From SIG307 sp045596385 (lineage in GTDB: Bacteria; Bacillota; Clostridia; Lachnospirales; Lachnospiraceae), in assembly GCA_045596385.1 (NCBI GenBank), contig JAZOCC010000024.1, forward strand, positions 124,001 to 188,000: a stretch of 64,000 nt of DNA, read 5' to 3'. The notes under the pieces were generated by a model. The model was not told the DNA's origin and ran no database searches. It saw only the letters and a program-made list of their open reading frames with translations. Of this stretch, positions 26,034 through 34,521 are shown piece by piece. Each line of letters starts with the position of its first letter. Position 1 is the stretch's first letter. A program made the position numbers and the translations under genes.

Positions 26034-27872
26034 ATGTGTGGAATCGCCGGATATGTTGATTATAAAAGAGCAGAGGCGCACAGAGAAGAGCTGAGGAAGA
26101 TGACAGAGGTCATTATTCATCGCGGTCCGGACTCTGTGGGCTATTACGAGGATGATGCGGTGGGCTTAGGCTTTCGCCGCCTCAGTATTATCGGTATCGA
26201 AAACGGCCAGCAGCCGATTTTAAATGAAGACGGCAGTATGGTTTTAACTTTTAACGGTGAGATTTATAACTATGCAGGCATTCGTGAGGAGCTTCGCGCA
26301 AAAGGACATGTATTTACCACGGACAGTGATTCCGAGGTTATTTTGCACGGTTTTGAGGAGTACGGACAGGACATTCTTAAGAAGCTTCGCGGTATGTACT
26401 GCTTTGTGGTTTGGGATATTAAGAAGAAGTGTATGTTTGCGGCAAGAGACGGTTTCGGAATCAAGCCGTTCTATTATACGGAGCCGAATGGGGACGAGCT
26501 GGTCTTTGGTTCGGAGATTAAGTCTATTTTACAGCATTCTTCCGTAAAGAAGGAGTTAAACGAAGAGGCGATTTACAGCTATCTTTCTTTCCAGTTTTCC
26601 GCACGGAGAGAGAGCTTTTTTAAGGGAATCTTTGAGCTCCCTCCGGGACATTTCCTGACCTATTCCAAGGAAGAGGGTGTATGTGTCAAGGAATACTGGG
26701 ATCCGAAGTTTGATACGGATGAAAACCTTACCTTAGAAGAAGCGGTAAAGAAGATTGAGGATGTGTTTGATGACTCCGTAAAGGTACATCTGACGGCGGA
26801 TACGGAGGTGGGCAGCTTCCTTTCCGGCGGTATCGATTCCAGTTATGTGGTGAGTACCGCAAAGTGTCCGAAGACCTTTACCGTGGGCTTTTCCGACGGC
26901 GGCTACAGCGAGATTGTGTATGCAAAGGAGCTGGCGGAGATTCTCGGGGTGGAAAATCACAGCAAGGTCATTACGCCGGAGGAGTACTGGGATGCCATTC
27001 CGAAGGTACAGTATCATATGGATGAGCCGGTGGCTGACCCGTCTGCGGTGGCGTTGTTTTTTGTAAGCCAGCTGGCCAGCAAGTATGTAAAGGTAGTGTG
27101 CTCCGGTGAGGGCGCAGATGAGCTGTTCGGCGGCTATAACGTGTACCAGACCGTAATCGCAAACCGTGCCATGGACTGGATGCCGAAGCCGCTCCGTGCG
27201 GCACTGGCTAAGGCGATGAAATGTATTCCGTTTCACTTCAAGGGAAAAGAGTACCTGATCCGTACCGGTACACCGCTGTCCCAGCGTTACATCGGAAACG
27301 CTTATATTTTCAGAGAAAAAGAGATTGACCGTTTGCTTGTAAAGCCGACGGGGAAGATAAAGACAAGTGAGCTCGCGGCTCCGTATTATGAGCGCGCCAA
27401 GGATTTGGATGATGTGCAGAAGATGCAGTATATTGATATGAAGTTCTGGCTCAGAGGCGACATTCTCCGTAAGGCGGACCGTATGAGTATGGCCCATTCC
27501 CTGGAGCTTCGCGTGCCGTTCCTTGACTATGAAGTAATGAAGGTGGCGGGCACGCTTCCGCTTTCCTTAAAGGTAGATAAAAATACCACGAAGAAGGCGC
27601 TTCGTCTGGCGGCACTGAAAAATACACCGAAGGCCTCTACAGAGCGTAAGAAGCTGGGCTTCCCGGTGCCGATTCGTGTATGGCTTCGTGAGGAACAGTA
27701 TTATAACCGTGTGAAGGAAGTGCTCCTTCGTCCTTATATGACAAAGCTCTTTAAGGAAAAGGAAATGGTAGCGCTTCTTGATGCTCACTATGCAGGCAAG
27801 AAGGATTACTCCAGAAAGCTGTGGTGTCTGTACTGCTTCGGACTGTGGTATGCGGAATACTTTGAAAAATAA
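26034..27872 (+). CDS. asnB: Asparagine synthase (glutamine-hydrolysing)
   Basis: 612 aa. It begins MCGIAGYVD, so Cys2 is the N-terminal nucleophile of the class II glutaminase domain; HRGPDSVG (about 29-36) and FNGEIYNY follow. The synthetase domain has the pyrophosphate loop FLSGGIDSSYV and GEGADELFGGY. The enzyme makes Asn from Asp, Gln and ATP. RBS GGGAGG lies 8 bases before the ATG. It has its own promoter and terminator and appears monocistronic. Confidence 0.95.
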   Translation: MCGIAGYVDYKRAEAHREELRKMTEVIIHRGPDSVGYYEDDAVGLGFRRLSIIGIENGQQPILNEDGSMVLTFNGEIYNYAGIREELRAKGHVFTTDSDSEVILHGFEEYGQDILKKLRGMYCFVVWDIKKKCMFAARDGFGIKPFYYTEPNGDELVFGSEIKSILQHSSVKKELNEEAIYSYLSFQFSARRESFFKGIFELPPGHFLTYSKEEGVCVKEYWDPKFDTDENLTLEEAVKKIEDVFDDSVKVHLTADTEVGSFLSGGIDSSYVVSTAKCPKTFTVGFSDGGYSEIVYAKELAEILGVENHSKVITPEEYWDAIPKVQYHMDEPVADPSAVALFFVSQLASKYVKVVCSGEGADELFGGYNVYQTVIANRAMDWMPKPLRAALAKAMKCIPFHFKGKEYLIRTGTPLSQRYIGNAYIFREKEIDRLLVKPTGKIKTSELAAPYYERAKDLDDVQKMQYIDMKFWLRGDILRKADRMSMAHSLELRVPFLDYEVMKVAGTLPLSLKVDKNTTKKALRLAALKNTPKASTERKKLGFPVPIRVWLREEQYYNRVKEVLLRPYMTKLFKEKEMVALLDAHYAGKKDYSRKLWCLYCFGLWYAEYFEK

Positions 27873-27877
27873 GACCG

Positions 27878-27925
27878 ATGGGGCTGTCGCATGAGGAGTG
27901 CGCAGCCCCACTTTTCGTTTTTATT
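27878..27925 (+). terminator. Terminator after asnB
   Basis: TGGGGCTG (27879-27886) with CAGCCCCA (27903-27910) extended inwards by CGC/GCG, followed by CTTTTCGTTTTT. Confidence 0.8.
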
Positions 27926-27954
27926 TGCTTTATCTTTCTATATTATGGTATAAT
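27925..27954 (+). promoter_or_regulatory. Promoter of the ExbB/ExbD-like operon
   Basis: TTGCTT (27925-27930), 18-bp spacer, TATAAT (27949-27954). Confidence 0.6.
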
Positions 27955-28005
27955 CACTTTATAGGGCGGTGTGTCATTTTACCAATGAGACAGGGGGCAT
28001 TTGCT

Positions 28006-28536
28006 ATGGGCGAAGTATTGGAGATTTTTCTGGATAATCTGATTGGCTTTGACGGACTGATTTTGTTGGCGGCGGTGTGTAACGTGTTTGCGTATCTGAA
28101 TACGCGGGGCAAGACCAACCGGGTTTATTACCATTTTAATGCCCAGGACAAGCTGGTGAATCTGTCGGAGGATGTGAAGGAGGCCATAAAGGGCACTGCG
28201 AAAGCGGAACGGAAGAAACTGACAGTAAACGAGCTATTGGAGTACCGGGAGCAGATGAATCGCAGTTATGCCTTTTACTGTAACTTTACCACTATGTTTC
28301 CGTTGCTTGGAATGCTGGGTACCGTTATTTCCCTGATCCCGATGGTAAATTTAATCGGGACAGAGACCACGGGTGCGTTTTTTGCGGCACTTACCTCTAC
28401 GTTCTGGGGCATTGTGGCGGCGTTGGTATTTAAGTTTCTGGATTCCTTCTTATCTTATAAAATCGAAGATAATGAGAAGCATATGGAGTTTTTGTTAAAC
28501 CCGGGCAAGCGGGACAAACAGGAGAATGACGAATGA
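28006..28536 (+). CDS. MotA/TolQ/ExbB-family proton channel-like protein
   Basis: 176 aa from the ATG at 28006 (AGGGGG 8 bases upstream). An N-terminal span (FDGLILLAAVCNVFAYL) and the pair NFTTMFPLLGMLGTVISLIPM and FFAALTSTFWGIVAALVFKF match the two conserved helices of MotA/TolQ/ExbB proteins: the G-x-LGTV turn and the T-x-x-G-hydrophobic helix are present. These proteins form pentameric channels that use proton flow. Its stop overlaps the next ATG by 4 bases, and that gene encodes an ExbD-like partner. Confidence 0.8.
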   Translation: MGEVLEIFLDNLIGFDGLILLAAVCNVFAYLNTRGKTNRVYYHFNAQDKLVNLSEDVKEAIKGTAKAERKKLTVNELLEYREQMNRSYAFYCNFTTMFPLLGMLGTVISLIPMVNLIGTETTGAFFAALTSTFWGIVAALVFKFLDSFLSYKIEDNEKHMEFLLNPGKRDKQENDE

Positions 28537-29285
28537 AAAAGAGAGAGTTGATACTGGATTTCACTTCTCTGTTAGATGTCATTATGATTCTTCTGTTTGT
28601 GGTGATCAGTAATATGAGCCTGGCATCCGTAAATGCCAATGCGGCGGCAAAGGAGGAAACGGAAGCTGTCAAAGAAGCGTTGGCAGCGGAGCAGTTACAG
28701 GCGGAAGAAGCGGCAGAGAAGATTGCGGAACTTAACGAAAAGCTTGCGGAGCTTTCGGATGTAAATCAGAAAAATGCGGACTTGGAACTGGAGCTTAAGG
28801 TGTTGTTGGAGAACCATACGGCTCTTTTGGAGGAGTACGATTATCTGAAGATTATTACGGATTTTGATGCAAGCGATACTTCGGCCTACGGGCAGGTCCT
28901 TAAGCGGATGACAAAGGTACTGCTTTTGTGCGAAACCGGACGGAATGAGGAGACAGGATTTCCGGAGGTCCGGGTAGGGATTTACCGGTCCGGCGGGACT
29001 GAGGAGGAAAAGACCTATATGACCTCGGTAGTGCTGGTGCATGACTTTTCTTTATCAAAGGAAGAACGGGCGGAGCTTGCGGCAGGACAGGTGACGGAGA
29101 TGACAAAGGCGTTGTCGGGAGCGTTGCGGGATGCCACAGAAGAAGTGGTATGGTGTTCCGTGCAGTATGCTTACGACGACGCGGATTTTTCACAATCCGA
29201 TTTGGAAGTAATCGGTGAAGCAATCAGGAATTTGGAGCGCAGTTTTTCCAAAACCTGTTTTATGGAGAAGATAAAAATTTACTAA
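28533..29285 (+). CDS. ExbD/TolR-like membrane protein with long coiled coil
   Basis: 250 aa. The N-terminus has LDFTSLLDVIMILLFVVIS, a single span whose Asp matches the essential Asp of the ExbD/TolR/MotB proton path. It is followed by a long Ala/Glu coiled coil (about residues 32-100) and an extracellular alpha/beta domain (about 105-240) that I do not recognise. The coupling to the ExbB-like gene (ATGA overlap) supports a stator-type complex. There is no outer membrane in this kind of organism, so the output must act on the wall or a surface protein; that is inference. Confidence 0.7.
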   Translation: MKKRELILDFTSLLDVIMILLFVVISNMSLASVNANAAAKEETEAVKEALAAEQLQAEEAAEKIAELNEKLAELSDVNQKNADLELELKVLLENHTALLEEYDYLKIITDFDASDTSAYGQVLKRMTKVLLLCETGRNEETGFPEVRVGIYRSGGTEEEKTYMTSVVLVHDFSLSKEERAELAAGQVTEMTKALSGALRDATEEVVWCSVQYAYDDADFSQSDLEVIGEAIRNLERSFSKTCFMEKIKIY

Positions 29286-29297
29286 GGAGGCAATGGT

Positions 29298-29732
29298 ATG
29301 TCAAAGGACAAGAAAAAAGGTAAAAAAGGTAAAGTAGTAGGTGGTGTGGGTGCAGTAGCGATACTTGCGTTGCTTGCGTTTTTTGGCGGAAAGGGTCTGG
29401 GCCTGGGCGGAGGCGGCGGCCTCGGTCTCGGAAAAGACACGAATGTAAATTCCGACGCGGAGAATCAGCAGGAAGAGCAGAAGGACCCGGTAGAGAATCA
29501 GGAGGAACTCCCGGAGGAGAAGGAGACAAAGGAGATTTCCATCGAAGTAAAGCAGGGACAGTACCTGATTGACGGTGTGGAAAAGAGTCTGGCGGATATC
29601 GAAGCGTTGCTGACGGCGGAAAACGGAGCAGAGAATTCTTATGTACTGGTGAATAACTTTGCGGCTGCCAAGGCGTGGGATGAGGTGAAGGCACTGTTTA
29701 CCGAGCATGAAATCGATGTGGTGGAGCAGTAA
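29298..29732 (+). CDS. Membrane-anchored protein with ExbD-like C-terminal domain
   Basis: 144 aa. A Lys-rich start (SKDKKKGKKGK) is followed by one span (VVGGVGAVAILALLAFF), a Gly-rich stretch, an acidic Glu/Gln linker, and a C-terminal domain of about 65 residues (SIEVKQGQYLIDGVEKSLA, SYVLVNNFAAAKAWDEV). That domain has the pattern of the ExbD periplasmic domain. It starts 12 bp after the ExbD-like gene with AAGGAGG, so it is the third member of the operon. The ExbD comparison is from pattern only. Confidence 0.65.
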   Translation: MSKDKKKGKKGKVVGGVGAVAILALLAFFGGKGLGLGGGGGLGLGKDTNVNSDAENQQEEQKDPVENQEELPEEKETKEISIEVKQGQYLIDGVEKSLADIEALLTAENGAENSYVLVNNFAAAKAWDEVKALFTEHEIDVVEQ

Positions 29733-29810
29733 AGAGAACTGCATTCGCTTTGTAGGTCGATGGGGTATATTTCGAGCGGTTTGTACATAACCTAATAGAA
29801 AAAGGAAGGA

Positions 29811-29857
29811 GCGATACCGATTCGGGTGTGATTAAGCCCGGTTTGGTATCGTTTTTT
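29811..29857 (+). terminator. Terminator after the ExbB/ExbD-like operon, directly before the NlpC gene
   Basis: GCGATACC (29811-29818) pairs with GGTATCG (29845-29851) and an inner CGGG/CCCG adds to the stem; TTTTTT follows. The next start codon is only 5-10 bases beyond the T run. Confidence 0.8.
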
Positions 29858-29861
29858 ATTT

Positions 29862-30731
29862 ATGGCAATGCAGTACGGAATTGCGATTCGAAATGTGTGT
29901 GTGAGGACAGAGCCGACCCCGGAGCCTTTGCGGAAGTACCGGGGGGATGTATGGGACAGACGGCAGGAAAGCCGGCTTACCATCGGAGAACCGGTGCAGG
30001 TAAAACGGATGGACGGCGGTTGGATGTATGTGAGCTCCGAGGCAACGGAAGGCTATGTAAGAGAAGAGGGAATTTTTGTTTGTACAAGACGACATTATGA
30101 ACGATACGTGGAAGCTTTGGCGCGGGAATATCAAGTAGTAATAAAATCCGGGCGGTACAGGGACGGACAATATTTTCGTGTGGGGACGGTGCTTCCGGTA
30201 TTTGAAAAAGAATTGGAATACGGGTGCAGAGGAGATGCGCCGGCCTTTGTGCGGCATTATCTTCCCTTTACGGAGCGTCAGATGCGTTTGCAGATGGAAC
30301 GGATGTTAGATATTCCATACAGTTGGGGGGATGAACGGTTGGATGGGATGGATTGCTCCTCTACGGTACGAGCCTTTTTTGCCTGCTTCGGACTGTTTCT
30401 GCCACGAAATTCCGAGGAACAGAGAAGCTGCGGGGAGACGCTTGCGGTCATGAACCAGGCGGCATATGAGGATTTAGAAGGAGTATCGTCGGAAAAAAAG
30501 AAAGAAATTATTACAGACTTAGGCATAGGAACGGTTCTGCATATGCCGGGGCACGTGATGGTGTATGCGGGGGAACGGTGCGGAGAACCGTGGATTTTTC
30601 ATAATTGCGATACCTATACCATGGACGGTACGGAATATATTGTGAGAAAAAGTATCATCAGTAAGTTCCTGCCGAAGGGGGACGGAACCTATCTGGATTA
30701 TCTGACGGCAGCGTGGAAGCCGGTTTTGTAA
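29862..30731 (+). CDS. NlpC/P60 peptidase with N-terminal SH3-like domains
   Basis: 289 aa, no signal peptide. The first 120 residues look like bacterial SH3 folds (VCVRTEPT, DGGWMYVSSEATEGYV). The catalytic domain has IPYSWGDERLDGMDCSSTVR with the nucleophile Cys, PRNSEEQ, and a His in GTVLHMPGHVMVYAG. The layout is that of YkfC-type gamma-D-glutamyl-L-amino acid endopeptidases, which in cytosol recycle wall peptides. No clear RBS precedes the ATG at 29862, and ATG 29868 is an alternative. A terminator ends just before the gene. Confidence 0.85.
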   Translation: MAMQYGIAIRNVCVRTEPTPEPLRKYRGDVWDRRQESRLTIGEPVQVKRMDGGWMYVSSEATEGYVREEGIFVCTRRHYERYVEALAREYQVVIKSGRYRDGQYFRVGTVLPVFEKELEYGCRGDAPAFVRHYLPFTERQMRLQMERMLDIPYSWGDERLDGMDCSSTVRAFFACFGLFLPRNSEEQRSCGETLAVMNQAAYEDLEGVSSEKKKEIITDLGIGTVLHMPGHVMVYAGERCGEPWIFHNCDTYTMDGTEYIVRKSIISKFLPKGDGTYLDYLTAAWKPVL

Positions 30732-30738
30732 AAAGTGC

Positions 30739-30767
30739 TTGCATTCCCAGACAACCTATGTTATAAT
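30739..30767 (+). promoter_or_regulatory. rpsF operon promoter
   Basis: TTGCAT (30739-30744), 17-bp spacer, TATAAT (30762-30767). Confidence 0.8.
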
Positions 30768-30854
30768 GAAAAACTGTGATATGCAAAACACAATATTATT
30801 CCTTGCTCTTTCGTGACGGGAAGGGCCGGAGACCAGAAGGAGGTGCACGCAACT

Positions 30855-31145
30855 ATGAATCAGTATGAATTAGCCTTAGTTGTAAATGCAAAAGTCGAGG
30901 ATGACGTAAAGAATGCTGTTGTTGAGGCAGCAAAGGAGCTCATTGCAAGATTCGGCGGTAACGTTACCAACGTTGAAGACGCAGGCAAGAAGAGACTCGC
31001 ATACGAAATCCAGAAGATGAAGGAAGGTTACTATTTCTTCATTCAGTTCGATGCTGAGGCAACTGTTCCGGCGGAGATCGAATCCAGACTTCGTATTATG
31101 GACAATGTGCTCAGATTCTTATGCATTAGACGGGACGAGGAGTAA
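30855..31145 (+). CDS. rpsF: 30S ribosomal protein S6
   Basis: 96 aa from the ATG at 30855 (MNQYELALVVNAKVED; AAGGAGGTG 10 bases upstream). GKKRLAYEIQKMKEGYYFFIQF and LRIMDNVLRFLCIR are typical of S6. It binds 16S rRNA with S18 in the small-subunit platform. It heads the classic rpsF-ssb-rpsR operon. Confidence 0.97.
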   Translation: MNQYELALVVNAKVEDDVKNAVVEAAKELIARFGGNVTNVEDAGKKRLAYEIQKMKEGYYFFIQFDAEATVPAEIESRLRIMDNVLRFLCIRRDEE

Positions 31146-31160
31146 AGGAGGAATTCCTTA

Positions 31161-31595
31161 ATGAACAAAGTCATTTTAATCGGTAGATTAACCAGAGACC
31201 CGGAAATCAGATATTCGCAGGGCGCAAGCTCTACCGCAGTCGGTTCTTTCAGTATCGCTGTGGACAGACGTTTTAAGCGTGACGGTGAGCCGGATGCAGA
31301 CTTTTTTGACTGCACTGCTTTCGGAAAGCAGGCAGAGTTTGTGGAGCGCTACCTTAAGAAGGGAACGAAGATGGTTGTTGTAGGCAGACTGCAGAACGAC
31401 AATTACACAAACAAGGAAGGTCAGAAGGTTTACAGAACACGTATTATGGTAGATGAATTAGAGTTCGCCGAGAGCAAGAATGCGGCAGGTGAGAGTTCGG
31501 AGTATCGTCCGAGCGCAAGACCGGAGCCGTCTGCAGCAGGTGACGGATTCATGAATATCCCTGACGGTATCGACGAAGAGCTTCCGTTTAACTAG
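31161..31595 (+). CDS. ssb: Single-stranded DNA-binding protein
   Basis: 144 aa. The OB-fold domain (1-105) begins MNKVILIGRLTRDPEIRYSQ and includes FFDCTAFGKQAEFVERYLKKG. A disordered linker and the C-terminal acidic tip DEELPFN (partner-protein binding) close the chain. RBS AAGGAGG. It coats ssDNA during replication and repair. Second gene of the rpsF operon. Confidence 0.97.
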   Translation: MNKVILIGRLTRDPEIRYSQGASSTAVGSFSIAVDRRFKRDGEPDADFFDCTAFGKQAEFVERYLKKGTKMVVVGRLQNDNYTNKEGQKVYRTRIMVDELEFAESKNAAGESSEYRPSARPEPSAAGDGFMNIPDGIDEELPFN

Positions 31596-31652
31596 GAAGT
31601 ACAAGATAAGAAGCGGCAAAGCCGCACGATTTGAATAAGGAGGTAGAACCAA

Positions 31653-31913
31653 ATGGAAAGACCGGATAAGGCAGATCTTGGTGCTAAGAGACGTGTAGTT
31701 CGCAGAAGAAAGAAGGTTTGTGCTTTCTGTGCAGACAAGACGAACGCAGGCATCGATTATAAGGATGTAAATAAGTTAAAGAGATACGTTTCCGAGAGAG
31801 GTAAGATTCTTCCGAGAAGAATTACCGGAAACTGTGCAAAGCATCAGAGAGCATTGACCGTAGCTGTAAAGCGCGCGCGTCACGTTGCACTCATGCCGTA
31901 CACTCTTGACTAA
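31653..31913 (+). CDS. rpsR: 30S ribosomal protein S18
   Basis: 86 aa: VRRRKKVCAFCADKTNAGIDYKDVNKLKRYVSE in outline, GKILPRRITGNCAKHQR and the end ALMPYTLD are S18 signatures. The last 29 bp of the gene (31885-31913) recur exactly at 47991-48019, marking the attachment site of an integrated element. The gene stays intact because the site restores the same codons. Confidence 0.97.
   Translation: MERPDKADLGAKRRVVRRRKKVCAFCADKTNAGIDYKDVNKLKRYVSERGKILPRRITGNCAKHQRALTVAVKRARHVALMPYTLD
31885..31913 (+). repeat. attL: left copy of the 29-bp integration repeat in rpsR
   Basis: Identical over 29 bases to 47991-48019, starting TTGCACTCATGCCGTACACT and ending at the rpsR stop TAA. The bases just outside differ (G versus C on the left, G versus T on the right), so the repeat edges are sharp. 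Confidence 0.92.
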
Positions 31914-31954
31914 GCCCTGTATTTACTAGGGTTTCAGAGGTCGGAAGTGTGGTT

Positions 31955-31979
31955 TTGGCACACTGATGGCACACTTTTT
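31955..31979 (+). promoter_or_regulatory. Left-end arm-type repeats of the integrase (GGCACACT pair)
   Basis: TTGGCACACT (31955-31964) and ATGGCACACTTTTTT (31967-31981) form a direct repeat 12 bp apart, matched by a similar pair near the right end. They are probably integrase arm sites. Confidence 0.55.
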
Positions 31980-31992
31980 TAAAAGAGTTTAG

Positions 31993-32038
31993 AACCCCGT
32001 AATGGCGTAGGCCGTTACGGGGTTTTTGTTTTTTTGTA
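31993..32038 (+). terminator. Terminator just inside the island, now closing the rpsF operon
   Basis: AACCCCGTAA (31993-32002) pairs with TTACGGGGTT (32015-32024), extended by GGC/GCC, and is followed by TTTGTTTTTTT. Confidence 0.9.
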
Positions 32039-32046
32039 AAAAAGCA

Positions 32047-32075
32047 TTGATAATATGTCGTATAAAGAGTATACT
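32047..32075 (+). promoter_or_regulatory. Promoter of the unknown two-gene module
   Basis: TTGATA (32047-32052), 17-bp spacer, TATACT (32070-32075). Confidence 0.6.
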
Positions 32076-32156
32076 GTAAATAGATTAAAAATGTTAGAGT
32101 TAATTCGTATGAAGAAGTCTATTGTGGGACACTAACGGCTGAAAGGAGAGTTATTA

Positions 32157-33092
32157 ATGAAGAAGGTAAATTTTTTCACTGTTGATTTATTTGAATCTAT
32201 GAATAATATGCATAGAGATTATAGGGAGCTTAAGAACTTGATGATTGAAATCATTGACCAACATGCGAATAAAATAAATGATTTTTGGGTGCTTGATTTG
32301 ACAAATACGAATGATTTACATTATGTTGCAGATATATTTATGTATAAAGAGAGTTGCTTATTTATGAGGGTCAGCAATCAAAAGCCGTCTGGAGGCTATT
32401 TACACCGTGACTACACAACAAATGAACCAGTTGGAGTTTTAGAAGGAGTAAGTGAAGATAAAGAAGGTATAGAGGTATATACATATGCACTGTTGGACTA
32501 TGAAACAGGGATTTTTTCTATAGTTAATCAACAGAGTGCACCAAACTATAGAATTATTAATTTCTTTTTTTCAAAGTATAATACACGTTATTATATGGAG
32601 TTTATGCCGATTCCAAATCCTGATGGTATTTCAAGGATATACGAGGCAAAAGAGCCTAGAATATCACAGGTGGAGATAGAAGTACCAGTGCCTAGTGCAG
32701 AAGCATTGGAGCGGATGTTTGGATGGAATGCTAGAGAGATTCTTGATGTACAGGGATGCGGATTGAAAGCGACAATGAAGTTGTCGGGAATAGAGAGAAG
32801 TGTTATTACGGATAACGAAGAAGAGACAAGAGGACTCATTGATTGTATTAGGTCGAAGCTTGAAGGATATAATAAAGCCAAGGTAAGAGCTAAAGCGCCT
32901 GGAATTAAAATGCAGGATTATAGTTTCTTTGATGAAAATTTTAGTTATCCAATTGATATACCGGCATTTACAACGGTTAAAGGGGAAAAGTACTATTTTT
33001 CTTCGAATGATTTGATATCAATCTATCGTGAAAAATTGCAGGCGGCATATTACCAAAATATTATGTTATTAAGAACAATATCAGATAGGTAA
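32157..33092 (+). CDS. Unknown soluble protein of a two-gene island module, 311 aa
   Basis: Not recognised. 311 aa, no signal peptide or membrane span. The first half is mixed alpha/beta with HADKINDFWVLDLTNTND-like segments and a repeated aromatic pattern (YRIINFFFSKYNTRYYMEF). The middle, ISQVEIEVPVPSAEALERMFG, and the tail, with a basic patch KAKVRAKAPGIKMQDYSFF, suggest two domains. RBS GGAGAG. It starts 243 bp inside the attachment site and is followed after 9 bp by a membrane-protein gene. A sensor role in host defence is conceivable but is only inference from position. Confidence 0.7.
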   Translation: MKKVNFFTVDLFESMNNMHRDYRELKNLMIEIIDQHANKINDFWVLDLTNTNDLHYVADIFMYKESCLFMRVSNQKPSGGYLHRDYTTNEPVGVLEGVSEDKEGIEVYTYALLDYETGIFSIVNQQSAPNYRIINFFFSKYNTRYYMEFMPIPNPDGISRIYEAKEPRISQVEIEVPVPSAEALERMFGWNAREILDVQGCGLKATMKLSGIERSVITDNEEETRGLIDCIRSKLEGYNKAKVRAKAPGIKMQDYSFFDENFSYPIDIPAFTTVKGEKYYFSSNDLISIYREKLQAAYYQNIMLLRTISDR

Positions 33093-33101
33093 GGTGAGAT
33101 T

Positions 33102-33677
33102 ATGAAGAATAAGAAAAGAATAATATCTTTTGTGGTTTATTCTATTCTGTTACTTGTTATTGGAATTGTTAATCTTAAGTGGAAATTTATACAAATACCA
33201 AAATCTGATGAGATAGTCAATCAACAGATAGATTATATAACAATTAGCACTGTGTTTGCTGGCTTTTCTTTTACTGCGCTAGGATTGTTATTAGGATTAT
33301 CATCTGAGCAATTGATCGAAAAAATAAAAAATACTGATATAATTATGGATAAAGTTGGACGTATAATTAGTAGCATTGTGTTTTTTATTTTATCAGTTGT
33401 GGTTTCGCTATTTTTTGTACTGGGATTAGATGACTCACTAATTGCGAATGAAGAAGTTTTATTATTAGTGGATAATGTGTTATATGTTGTTGGCGTTGGG
33501 TATTTGATATGTGGAATTTTCTATTTTGTTTATGCGGTATATGAGTTGTATGACCTAATAAAAAGGGTATATGGTTATAATAAGAAGATTACTGCTGAGA
33601 GAATAGATGTTGCAAAAAAACAAATGGAAGAGATGAGAGAGAAAATGCGTCAAGCAGAAAACAATATGGAGGAATAG
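33102..33677 (+). CDS. Four-span membrane protein with C-terminal coiled coil, 191 aa
   Basis: 191 aa. Spans at about 7-24, 45-67, 88-110 and 125-148, then a charged coiled coil (AKKQMEEMREKMRQAENNMEE). No recognised family. It begins 9 bp after the preceding stop with AGGTGAG as RBS, so the two genes form one unit. The arrangement of a soluble protein with a small membrane protein resembles defence modules in which the membrane protein is the effector; this is inference. Confidence 0.7.
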   Translation: MKNKKRIISFVVYSILLLVIGIVNLKWKFIQIPKSDEIVNQQIDYITISTVFAGFSFTALGLLLGLSSEQLIEKIKNTDIIMDKVGRIISSIVFFILSVVVSLFFVLGLDDSLIANEEVLLLVDNVLYVVGVGYLICGIFYFVYAVYELYDLIKRVYGYNKKITAERIDVAKKQMEEMREKMRQAENNMEE

Positions 33678-33900
33678 CATGAGGCTATGAAGAATTTGTA
33701 TTTGAAACTTTAGGGAGGATGTTTCAAACTAGAAAAGAAAAACGGTTAGGAGAGATGGCGAGTTTTTTTATCTGGGATAAAAGAGGACAGATATTGTTTT
33801 ATTCTGTTATTTGTGATAAACTTTAAATAGATAATCACATTTGGACAGAATGATAGAGGGACTTAGGAATAGGCACAGGTTGCTAAAGAGGAGGCAATAA

Positions 33901-34500
33901 ATGGGGATTGAAGAAGCAAGAAATCAGAGTCTTTTATATCATTTAACCAAGTTAAGTAATTTAGAATCGATTATTGAATATGGGTTGCTGCCAAGAAGAG
34001 AAGTAATACAACAGAGAATTCGATTTGGAGACATAGCGGATGTTGAAATAATTTCTAAGAGACAAGAATTGGGGTTGGATAGATATACACCGTTTCACTT
34101 TCATCCTTACTCGGCTTTTGATGTGGCGGTAAAGAATAGATATCGAGGAGAGGATATGATATATTTATGTATCAGAAGACAGACAGCACGTTTGGATGGA
34201 TACAAAATTTTACCTAAGCATCCTCTTTCAGAGAATGAGTGTCAGTTATACGATTATGATGAAGGATTTGAACTAATTGATTGGGATACTTTGCAAGAAA
34301 AAAATAGAACAGATAGTTATGCAAAGCAAGTAAAGATGGCAGAGTGTCTTACGGATAGAACAATTTATATTACGGATTTTCAGTGTATGTATGTAAAATC
34401 TGAGGCTGTGAGGCAGAGAGTAATTGAGATTTTGCGCGAGTATGGGGTGGATTTCCCGCCACCATATATAAATGTTCAAGAGGTTTGGTTTAATACATAA
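33901..34500 (+). CDS. darT: DarT-type ssDNA ADP-ribosyltransferase toxin
   Basis: 199 aa, family length. The N-terminal LLYHLTKLSNLESIIEYGLL carries the NAD-site His14 in the DarT pattern (hxTh-x-NLxxIhxxGh). FHFHPYSAFDV follows, and KQVKMAECLT places the catalytic Glu at 148 in the usual QAE-type motif. DarT modifies thymidine in single-stranded DNA; DarG reverses this. RBS AGGAGG lies 6 bases before the ATG. The antitoxin gene starts 21 bp downstream. Confidence 0.9.
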   Translation: MGIEEARNQSLLYHLTKLSNLESIIEYGLLPRREVIQQRIRFGDIADVEIISKRQELGLDRYTPFHFHPYSAFDVAVKNRYRGEDMIYLCIRRQTARLDGYKILPKHPLSENECQLYDYDEGFELIDWDTLQEKNRTDSYAKQVKMAECLTDRTIYITDFQCMYVKSEAVRQRVIEILREYGVDFPPPYINVQEVWFNT

Positions 34501-34521
34501 GGGTAATGAAAGGAGGCAATC

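Noticed and set aside
33678..33900. Short open frames between the membrane protein and darT
   Set aside because: Only about 35 codons with badly spaced RBS; no homology pattern.
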